In this document: positions 54,857 through 64,000 of the stretch, piece after piece | Layout: every line of letters starts with the position of its first letter | How positions within the stretch are numbered: position 1 is the first letter of the stretch | Assembly (NCBI GenBank): GCA_037893245.1 | Contig: JBAIAA010000881.1 | Span: 149,508 to 213,507, forward strand | Length of the DNA stretch: 64,000 nucleotides | Reading direction: 5' to 3' | DNA from: Crossaster papposus | Lineage: Eukaryota > Echinodermata > Asteroidea > Velatida > Solasteridae | Program-made: the position numbers and the translations under genes | The notes under the pieces: generated by a model | The model's input: only the letters and a program-made list of their open reading frames with translations | Told to the model about the DNA's origin: nothing | Databases searched by the model: none

Positions 54857-57243
54857 CCAGACGGGGGGAAAGAAGATAAAAAGCGGGGAGCCTGTCACGA
54901 CCGACCGCTCTGTTTTGGTTATTTGAAGAAATATGATTCGGGCTCGTTACGGGCCACTTGTATTTGGGGTTTAATGACTGCCTTGTTTAGAAAAAGGAGG
55001 TGAAATGTGTTGTTTATTATAGTCATAAAATGGTGTTTTTTTCCTCTTGTGTTTACTGAAATCTTACAAGATAACATCCGAAGGTTATCATAATTGGGGG
55101 AAAATATGGTATAGCATAACATTCACTGGTCAACGAACGTGCTCGTTGCGAGGCAGAAACATTTAAACGAGCAGAAAGCGATACACATGCAAACGGTATC
55201 TTCAACTATACATTAATTCTACATGGATCAATATTATTCGTCTACATTTGGTACATCAAACAGTGAAGAACACCAACTGAACAAACATGAAACAGCCGTA
55301 ATTAACGTACCCGACGGAAGTTCCAAGAACACAACTGCACTCTTCCCACTTGCAAAATAAACAAAACCCTGTCGGCAACCACCATTGAATTTGAAATGAA
55401 AACAGCACACTTGTACATGTACTTGGGATCGGAAAGCAAGCTGAGATGGTCGTCAGGCGTAGCAGCTTTTTTCGACAAGTTAAAACTCTATTTTAGGAAT
55501 AAGCTGCATTTTACTATCTTGTTAACATAAACTAGAAGTCAAGCTTACTTAGGTTTGTTGAGATTGACTTCTCCCTATGTACCCAGAACAATAACTGGAC
55601 AAATGGCAGCATCGTAGCCCTCTGACATTAATTGATGTTAAGTGACGAAAGCTGCGAGAGATGCAGGAAAGATTTGACAAAACAATATACAGAATCGTTT
55701 CTATGAAAATTATCTTGCAGCGCTCCGTGAGTCGATTGTCATTCAAATTATATTACAGTCGTCACACTTGGCATATGGCTGTCATATAAACAAATTTAAA
55801 ACTATCCGTTTAGAAGTTGTTTGTGTAGATTTCGTTGGAGGCAACTTTCAAGGGACAAACAAATCTTTCTTCTGAACTGACTAATTGGACTCCCAAGTTG
55901 AGTTCACGACGAGCCAGCGACCCGTGTAAAACACATAATCTCCCGAACCAGCTAAACGAGTCGAGCATGCGCATAGAAAGACACGCCGCATACATGTTAC
56001 AATCGGCCCTGATATGTACACGAACTCCTCCTAGACATCGAAATATCCAGATTTGATTATTTACACAAATGGCAGACATGACTTGCAGTTGTATCGTGGG
56101 CATGATGATAAAACCAGCAAGGATTTCTTTATTTTTAGACGGGGGCCCAGGGCCAGATAACGCGGGCACTTCGCTCGTCAGCTACCCGCTCGCTGCGCGC
56201 TGGTACCGCGGAGTGTTTACATCTTCCGTTCAGCAAACTCGCCGCCGCGTATAACTGGCGTATTCACCGCGCACTGAAGTAAAAAAATAAAAATACCGGA
56301 CCCGGATATTGTAAATAAACGATTAAGACTGCTTAGTTTGGCACATGGCTCATAATTGTTTGAATAATGAGGCACAGGCAAGTTCAGAGATGATGCTGCT
56401 CTCATAAATTGATGACGAGAAACTGATAATGTTGTCAGTTTGTGTTCAGCTCGCGTGATCTCGTTAATGCTGTGTGAACTGTATTCGTTTGGTTTTAGTT
56501 TTTTATCTCAACGAACAATAGCACCTGCACCTGCAAAACAAGTAATTACATTTAAAATAAAATAAAAATGACACTTTTCTAGCGAAACTGAAAGATTGTC
56601 GACAAGTGGGAGTGAGTATACAGTACCAGTAGAGAATTCCAATTATTCTTGCCAAATGGTCTTTTTCTATATCAATCTTGCCAGTCCAGACATTTTTACA
56701 AGACCTATGACCTTTCAGATTTGCCACTAAGGTCGCAGGTTAATCACCTAATTTTTCATCCCTTTTTATATGTTTTATTTCTTCACATATGTGGGTGAGA
56801 GATGTTATGACTTGCACATGTTTACGTGTCCTGGCCGGAGTATATAGTCCAGGGGTGTGGGATGGGGTATATATATATCGGGGACCGTGTCTGAACTAGT
56901 CAATACACCGAGGAAAACGTGTAAATCACGGCGCGGCCATTCGGCAGATGTGGCCTGATGGTATTTTCACTTGGAAGTTTCGTGGGGTTTTTTCTTCTAC
57001 CCAGGGCCGGTTGAGTGGAGGTGGGAGAGGCGCCGCGGGTGCGGTCAACGAAATGGAGAGATTTCTCCCCAGAACCGAGAGCATTTTGTGATTTATTCGT
57101 GTTGTTTCAGCAAGAAGTGACCCGATTTATAACTCGAGTCTGGAGGGTTGGAAATTAGGGGGGAGGGGGAGTAAAAGTAGCCGATGTATTATGTCAAAGA
57201 GGCAAGCCTGACAAGATGAAGTGTTTGAAGTGGGTCACCCATT
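54857..57243. other. Unassigned stretch
   Basis: The longest stretch without a recognised repeat, so possibly the most unique DNA in the window. Frames include - 55810-56169 (119 codons), with no known motif. 56860-56900 has tatatatatatcgg followed by a weak initiator-like context, too weak to call. 56150-56230 is GC-rich. Confidence 0.35.
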
Positions 57244-58395
57244 CACTGTTAGAAAAGGGGTGTTATATCAACACCGAAAAACGGTGTTCACTGAACACCG
57301 TTTTTCAGGGTTCATTAGTTGCCATCACCAATTTTCGGTGTTGGCCCTGAACACCGATAATCGGTGTTGAGTGATCACCGCTGGACAGTGTCCATTTTTG
57401 AACACCGTTAAATAGTGTAGCTTGAACACTGATGATCAGTGTCAAGTGAACACCGAACAACGGTGTAGCTCACCTGGACACTGAAAACTAGGGTTTATTC
57501 AACACCCTTGGGCGGTGTACATCCTTACTCGACACCGAGAAACAGTATTGATCCAACGCCAATATTCGGTGCAGAATGAACACCGAAAAGTAGTGTAGGG
57601 CCAATACCAAATACTAGTGTTAAATTGACACCAATATTTGGTGAACACCGGAAAGTAGTGATATTCTAAAACAAGACAGTCGGTACAATAATTAGCACCA
57701 TCTTATTTTGTCACCACTACTCCTTTAAGACTGAATACACTGACAGATTACTGCCATGCAATTTGACAGGGTAAAATAAAAACAACGTAGCTAGTTATTT
57801 TCCAGAAATTTTGTACATGATTGACTTGTTAAATATTTTAGGAATGGCTATGAATTCCACTTTCTAATGTAATCATCCTACACTGTAATACCGGTACCAA
57901 TTTACTTATTGGCACGCAATTTAGAATGATTTAAGTGACAACACTATAACAGGATCAATCTTTGTTAGTGTAAAATGGACTTCATTCATATTTGTATGGC
58001 AATTCATAGTCCAATTGATGTCGTGGTCATTGCAAGCTTGACCCCATCTGCCTCAACACCGATGTATTGTGTTCAGCAATTTCATTGAGAACATTTAATG
58101 GTGTTCAGTAGGGTCAACACCGAAGAGTGGTGTTGAATTTAGTCAACACTATTTTGAACACCGAAAGATAGTGTTGAATTTAGTGGACACCATTTTTGAA
58201 CACCAAAAAATGGTGTTCAATCAAGTGAACACCATTTTGAACACCGACAAATAGTGTTCAATTGGGTGGACACCATTTTGAAAGCAGAAAACGGTGTTCA
58301 ATCAAGTGAACACCGTTTTGAATACCGAAAAATAGTGTTCAAATGAAGTGAACACTGTTTTTCGGTGTTGGGGTAACACTACTTTTCTAACAGTG
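57244..58395. mobile_element. 1.15-kb hairpin-dense element N
   Basis: Ends cactgttagaaaaggggtgt and the complement of cactgttagaaaagtagtgt. The first 430 bp and last 340 bp are packed with the dyad 'aacaccgaaaaacggtgtt' in many variants; the centre (about 57670-58040) is ordinary AT-rich sequence. No coding frame. CACTG ends resemble CACTA or Tc1 types, but the flanks (catt / ttgg) show no clear duplication. Confidence 0.8.
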
Positions 58396-59047
58396 TTGGA
58401 TTTGTTTGGCCTGCGTACTGTACTTCAGGGAAATAAACGAACCATGACTCAATCGAAAAAATAACCATGGTTTCAATCCACCTTGCACCATTACAAACGA
58501 CAACATTATGGCGATGTAGTAACCATGCTAAAAGCGGATTCGGAGGGGAACTTATGCTAATTGCATAATTCAACTCAAATGTAAAATATATTTATTATTT
58601 GAAACTTGATGCTTGAGAGTAATATTCACTTTATTGAATACATATAGTCAACTAAGTTTTGTTTTTCGATGTTTAACTATTCCCCCGCTGTATTCATTCA
58701 AGCTGGTGTGCCGATCGTGTGAATTAATGTCCCCGTGAAAAACACCAACCGACACCCCTATCTGCGCTCTCTACAGAGGGCAAGGGTCAGGGAAGAGTGC
58801 GCCACTGTTTTGTCAAAGTCCTGGATCTTCGCTCCCTTAGTGCAAAAGTGCAGGTACTGTAAATAACGGGATTTAACGTTACAAAATCCGCGAGTAACAG
58901 AGTTTTGAATATCAATTTGGATTGTAATGTACATGAGAAGTATCGCCACTTTGATGATAAACAAAAATAATCTTCAGGTTTGAAAATGTACCACTGTACC
59001 TGATTACATTATGTTAGATGTCAGATCGGTGACGTAATCATGCCGGG
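58396..59047. other. Unassigned stretch
   Basis: No gene or repeat recognised; 58765-58782 has a 'ctctacagagggca' hairpin. Confidence 0.4.
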
Positions 59048-59052
59048 ATAAT

Positions 59053-60495
59053 CATGGGCGGATCCAGGATTTTTTTAAAGGGGGGGTCCACCCAAGGTCT
59101 TAGGCAGGATTTTGTGAATTGGGTGTGTAAAAAAAAAATGTTGGTGTGTAACAATTTGAGTACATGTAACTGGGAAGCATGTACGCGAAGCGCACATCAC
59201 GAGCGCGTAGCGCGAAGTCCCTGCGGCCGGGGTTCAGGGCCCGCTTAAGGGCCCTGAAATTTTTTGGTTTATTAGGTGCTCTCTGGTGCAATCTGAGGCC
59301 AATTTCTACCTATTTTTTGTTAATGTTGTGGCAATATGAAGCCTGATTTTTATACCATTTTTTTTTTAAATCTAATATTTACCATTTTTAGCTGGAATGA
59401 TAACTTGAAATAAATTTTGACCAGAGGAGTATATTATGGATACCGGTATTGGAAGTTTGGATTTAAAAACAGCGCACACTGACTCACACTACGTGTAAAA
59501 TGAGGTAACGGTTAATTGGTCATAAACCTTAGGCATACTTAACATAGGCAGGATTTGGCTGGGAGCGACCGGCAATGACTCCATTTAAAATAATAAACAA
59601 ATTACAAGCCCTAATAGTTATTAAGTAAGTTTAATTTAAAGTTGTATGTTAAAATAAAATGTTACAAGTTGTGTTTAATCTTTTAAAAAACTACACGCCA
59701 AACGCCCGCTTGTGCTAGCGGGGTTTATTCCGACCGTCTCTACAAACGGTGGAAAAAGCGGCGTGTTTGTTCCAATTTAGTGTTTAGTAATTTACATAAA
59801 TTTAGCTTAAATTTAGGTCACGTGACAAATATATAAACACTGTGGTTAGCGCCTATTGCACTCGTTCTGCTGGGGCTACTCAACCGTCACTTCAAACGGT
59901 GAAATTCCAGTGTTTTTATTGGCAAGTCTGCCAAGTAAATGGGCCCAGTGGTGAGCCAAGCATGGCATTTGGGGCAAGCCTGCCCCGTTCAAGCTTATGA
60001 AAGCGTTTACAAAATTAAAATATGTAATTGCCTGAAATGCAATAAGAAGGAATAAACAAACTAGCGGCTCGAAAAACTAAGCCAAAAAAGTCAAATCATA
60101 GTCTATCTATATATGGTTGTTATTTTGTGTGTGTGGTTTGAGAATAATACACGTATGAGTGTGTGCGTTTGTTTTTGATTGAAATAGGGGACGTATGACA
60201 AAGGGAACAATGGGGTCCCCTATTCCGCAAAGGTCCCCGATTCAGACTCGTGTGCAAATCCTATGGCGATCATCCGAAAACGTTAGAGTACAAACAAAAG
60301 AGGGAAGACGGTCGGACAATGCCCCGTCCCCTATTGACGGCATTTACCCACTTGCATGTACATGTATGTACGTTGCTTGTTAGGTGAAATACATTTTTAT
60401 TTTTTTTCGTTTTTAATTTTTTTTATTTTTTTTTTCACTCAAGAAAAAAGGGGGGTCCGGACCCCTTGGACCCCCCCCCCCTGTATCCGCCCATG
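59053..60495. mobile_element. 1.44-kb element P with ATAAT duplications
   Basis: Ends catgggcggatccaggattt and, at the other side, the complement of catgggcggata, running into G-rich / C-rich stretches (gggggtccacc, ggggggtccggaccccttgg). ATAAT is duplicated at 59048-59052 and 60496-60500. Near 59175-59260 it has 'cgcgtagcgcgaag' and 'gggccctgaaattttttgg'. The frames present have no transposase motif. I infer a non-autonomous DNA element; the class is uncertain (hAT normally duplicates 8 bp). Confidence 0.75.
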
Positions 60496-60511
60496 ATAAT
60501 GGTTTTGGTCG

Positions 60512-60756
60512 CTACACTCTCTTTTTTTCAAAAGAGTGAACATTCACTCCATTCGAGTGAAAATTCACTCCCACAGTCTGAAACTAGGAACCAGATGTTT
60601 TAGAGTTAAATTCATTCACTCGAAGAAGATCGAAATCCAGTCGAATTCCACTAAAATGATGCCGTTTTCAGTGTATTTCAATCTAAAATCAGAGTGGTTT
60701 TCACTCTAAATCGTCCAGTTCCTAGTTTCACTCTTTGGAATTTAGAGAGTAGAGGA
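60512..60756. mobile_element. Family Q inverted-repeat element, copy 2
   Basis: ctacactctctttttttcaa at 60512 and the complement near 60735-60756 (ctttggaatttagagagtag). The inside is a string of 'gagtgaa' / 'ttcactc' dyads. It begins 12 bp after the right duplication of element P. Confidence 0.7.
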
Positions 60757-61300
60757 TTCCACACTAGTACTAAATCCATTCAGTTTCGCTCGTTCCATCT
60801 GAGCAAATTCTGTGTAATAATATATTAAAGGCCACTTGTCATATTTTACATAGAAAAGTCCACATCTAAAAAGGTCCACATCTATTATAAGTACAATTTC
60901 TCCATAAAATAGCATATGAAGACAAAATGTTGATAAATTGTGCCGTCAAATTGACACGGTGTTCAAAATCATTTGACACAACTTGGCCGATATATCCCCA
61001 AACCTATACAACAATGTAGATTTTGAAGTCGCCGACAACTAAACATGAAAAAGCCGTGATTGCCCTGACACATGTACAACCATACGACAGAAACAAAGAG
61101 TGTTTGTCCTTGTGTATTGGTCGGGATATTGTTATTAGCCCACACCTGTCCGCACCAATCAAGTACGGCTGATACTGACCAATCAGAGTGAAGTACACTG
61201 GGCTATGGAGTGAAGTCTGGAGGTCGTGTGTGACCTTCCGCGTTAACTGTCTGATGACAGAAAAAGACAATACAGGTGGGCTATTCTGGTGATACTACCC

Positions 61301-61333
<33 letters not shown>

Positions 61334-62517
61334 ATAAAAGCAAAAATAGAAGTGTGTTGGTGGACAAGCAATTATTCTGTTCGTACATTATAACGTCATG
61401 GGGACACTCCATAGGGTTTGTGTGTTGAGGAAAATCTCTCTAAACTCAAGTCAAACTCAGAACATTATTTTGACCTAAAATGTTCAACATCACCCTATTT
61501 TGTCGTCTTCTCCGTTTTCTTTCATTATACCCTAACCTTATTCTACCTCTAGACCCCTTTACTTGAGACCCAACATGGTACGGGGACAGGAAAATGTCCC
61601 CACAACTCGGTCATATTTTTCCAAACAAAAGAACCTGTCTCTACAACCATGGAGGAATAAGAAGGCCTTCTTATTCCTCCATGCTACAACTATATAGGTA
61701 CATGCTAGAACACATTTAGCTGCTTCGTGTGAGCATTATTCCTCCATGGTGTGAGCATGTTTGAGTTGAACTCTGCGATGGCTGTGCGACATGTGACGAT
61801 GATATAATGTTCTGTTTTGTTTATATCACACCTGCAAATCTATGTATGTCCAATACCAAATTGAACCTAACTTGACGACATGGGACTTCACATTTCATTG
61901 ATAACTTCTTGTTCTTTGAATCGGTGGTTCAGCCTACAATTTCATTGTATTGCAATACACAGTTTTTAATTACAAAAATAAAAACAATTATTACATAAAT
62001 AATTACGTAAATCAATGTATGACTTTTCCCGCTGTCACACTCTGTACACATCAAATCTCGACCAGTTTGTCAAAACCATCTTTCGTTTACTTTGTACAGG
62101 CTTAATAGGCCAGCTTTGCATCTTCAATGTTATATAACGTCACACCTTCCTGGACAATCGTCAAACATTCCTTCTACAGCCATCTGTGGATGATCCCCAG
62201 AAAAGCCCGAAAATTCCGAAGTCGAACCGACTTTTTAATGTGCCAAGTGCGTTGTCTGAACAACCATGTGCAAATCCATATCTTCTAAAATAGAGGGGGG
62301 GGATATATCATCCACATTTTGACCACGGGATCAACCACTTAATCATTACCTATAATGTTTTTGTAAGAAAGTAAAAATGCCGTTTAAAGTAAAAAATTGT
62401 TTATCTTGTAACTTTCCAAAAGTCAAAATGTATTGACATTGACAATAAACGAATAGAAATCGCACAGAACCTCACGTCTATTTTACGAGCATTTTTTTAG
62501 AGTGCACAGTTTTACAC
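60757..62517. other. Unassigned stretch with C tract and a perfect hairpin
   Basis: C tract at about 61302-61331. A perfect 34-bp palindrome at 61649-61682 (atggaggaataagaagg and its complement). Its half, with flank, recurs as an exact 21-bp match at 18611-18631, and its core (ttattcctccatgg) again at about 61737. No gene recognised. Confidence 0.5.
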
Positions 62518-63108
62518 TAGTGATTTTGCATTCAAAGTGGATACAGTCCTTAGGAAGAATGTGATTTCAACAAAAGATTACCAAAATCACATCCTAATGC
62601 TCCAAATTCACACGGGTTTAGTCGTTAAGATTCAAATAAACATCCACTTGGTTTCCGTCCACCCAAAGGTAGGATACACCATTTGTAATTGCTTGAATTA
62701 TCATAAATGGGTGGATTTGGGGGGTTGTATTTTATAGTAAATATCGTTTAACTAACCTGTCCGAAGTTTTACAATCATGAATGCCGAGAAAGGCACGAAA
62801 AACAGCGTTTGTTTTCAACCGGCGTCGAGCAGTTATTCTTTTATCTTATTTGTGTTTTTTCGCGATCACCGACCGGTGATCGCTAATTTTTTTTATAAAA
62901 TTATAGTTTTCAGAATAATTAAAGGATATCTAGCGCAATATTTTTGCTGGATGCCTAGAATCAATGTTTACTTTCAGATGAGTAAGACATTTCTTATTAA
63001 TTCGGGAGTAAATTTTTTCGATATCTGCAAATGGTGTATCCTACCTTTAAACCTAGGATGTGAATTTGGACCAAGGACAGTGTCCGCTTTGAATTCCCTT
63101 TGCTAGTG
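62518..63108. mobile_element. Fold-back MITE family F, copy F5 (split by A14)
   Basis: Left part 62518-62664 (gattttgcattcaaagtgg ... ttcgtccaccc-type end) and right part 63051-63108 (ctaggatgtgaatttggacc, tccgctttgaattccctttg). The family-A MITE A14 lies between, as in F1. Confidence 0.75.
62667..63046 (+). mobile_element. MITE family A, full copy A14 (380 bp)
   Basis: aggtaggatacaccattt to ggtgtatcctacct, TTAA at right (63047-63050), left target base-changed (cccaa). The central palindrome is perfect but different in sequence from A5: gcgatcaccgaccggtgatc, where a G-C pair has become A-T on both arms. Confidence 0.85.
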
Positions 63109-63909
63109 TTATGTTTTTGAACAAATAGGCTATTTTCCAGGGAAAAAACTGGAAAATTGTATATAATTGACAGTGCGTTTTGGACTAGACCAACTAGACA
63201 ACGGTATGACTTGTGTATAGTATGCATTTAATATGTTATTCTGAATGGTTATTTTTCTGAAATAAATTCAGTAGCGCGTGCTTCCAACAACTTTGCCTTC
63301 GAATGCGACTCGCATCAACTTCTATTTTTTTTCATCCTTGGGAACTCAATGCTATTAATGAGATATCAAGCTGTTTTGGATATCGTGAAGGGGGTAGGGG
63401 GTTATTGGTATAATGGAGATACATGGCGCTATTAAAGCCGAGATGAAATCCGATATGATTGCCTATTACGGCGGTGGAATTGCACGACCGGGTCGCTGAC
63501 TGGTCGCCAATGCCGTGTCTGGGCGTCTTCGTCAGGGGGAAGAAAGAACGCTAGGTGTGTCATAGAAAAAACTCTTCTAAATGAATGCACCTAGTTCAAT
63601 TTTTAACAGAATACACAATGCGGTATTTACAGATAGATCCAACATCTTTTATTGCCATAATAATATCATTTTATGTACATGTACGTGTAATTATATTGTA
63701 TCATGTCACCAACTTTGTAATTATTAAGATGTTCCTGGGATTAAAGAGTTCGAGAGGGAACTTTTATAGAAAATAGGAAACCGAAGTCATGTTTGTTGTG
63801 GCGTTTTTACAGTTCCACATTGGGGTGTGAAAAAACTTGTGAAAACTGTATCTCAGTTTTAATATCATGTTAAAGTTATTTTGTCAAAACCAACAACAAC
63901 ATACTACAT
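63109..63909. other. Unassigned stretch
   Basis: No gene or repeat recognised. Frames below 76 codons only. Confidence 0.4.
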
Positions 63910-64000
63910 GACGCCGATTGAAAACAAACGCTGTTTTTGTGCTTTTCTCGGCATTCATGATTGTGAAACTCTGAACAGGTCAGTTAAACGATATTTACTA
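63910..64000 (-). mobile_element. MITE family A, cut by the window end (A15)
   Basis: Minus-orientation interior: gccgattgaaaacaaacgct, 'cttttctcggcattcatg', 'cagttaaacgatatttacta'. It runs off the window, so ends cannot be checked. The part normally upstream (palindrome and 3' end) is not seen before 63910. Confidence 0.75.

Noticed and set aside
56840..56920. TATA-like tatatatatatcgg as a promoter
   Set aside because: AT-repeat context, no convincing initiator or exon downstream.

Overview
This window looks like intergenic, repeat-rich DNA from an invertebrate animal, most likely an echinoderm and perhaps a sea star. That assignment is inference. It rests on Penelope-like, L2/CR1-like and mariner relics, tRNA-derived SINEs, many small inverted-repeat elements, interstitial CCCTAA-like tracts, and an interspersed repeat that opens with 'GGGGCCAATTTCAT'. 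There is no bacterial gene organisation and no intact host protein-coding gene that I can support. Almost all open frames are short and accidental, and several are produced by the repeats themselves.

Layout. 1-1.6 kb: simple tandem repeats and unassigned DNA. 1.6-7.8 kb: a nest of elements. A fold-back MITE (called family F here) is split at TTAA by a MITE of family A and is followed by a mariner transposase relic. A second family-A region is split at TTAA by a 4.8-kb element, which carries a damaged Penelope-like reverse transcriptase on the minus strand between long inverted arms. 7.8-18.4 kb: unassigned DNA with scattered MITEs, two SINEs and a LINE scrap. 18.4-20.3 kb: a nearly 1-kb palindrome among C-tract repeats. 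20.3-28 kb: two copies of a large fold-back element (K), MITEs of families A and B, and a complete F. 28-32.3 kb: the most complex nest. An F copy is split by an L2-like LINE, which itself holds two SINEs, and by two oppositely oriented copies of a Harbinger-like MITE, one inside the other. 32.3-48 kb: further MITEs, two LINE tails, microsatellites, a SINE split at TA by a 772-bp element, and a mariner-like fold-back. 48-57 kb: a weak core-promoter candidate, MITEs and unassigned DNA. 57.2-60.8 kb: a 1.15-kb hairpin-dense element and a 1.44-kb element with 5-bp target duplications. 60.8-64 kb: unassigned DNA, then an F copy split by an A copy, and an A copy running off the end.

The strongest signals are insertions whose interrupted host repeat is recognisable on both sides, so the target duplication can be read directly: TTAA for family A, TTAA for the reverse-transcriptase-bearing element, TA for the 772-bp element, TAA-like for the Harbinger-like pair, and ATAAT for the 1.44-kb element. 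The most interesting single object is the 2749-7539 element. It is flanked by TTAA like a piggyBac-type DNA element but encloses a Penelope-like reverse transcriptase with no visible GIY-YIG endonuclease. Family letters (A, B, D-H, J-N, P-U, X) are my own labels for repeats seen in this window, not database names.
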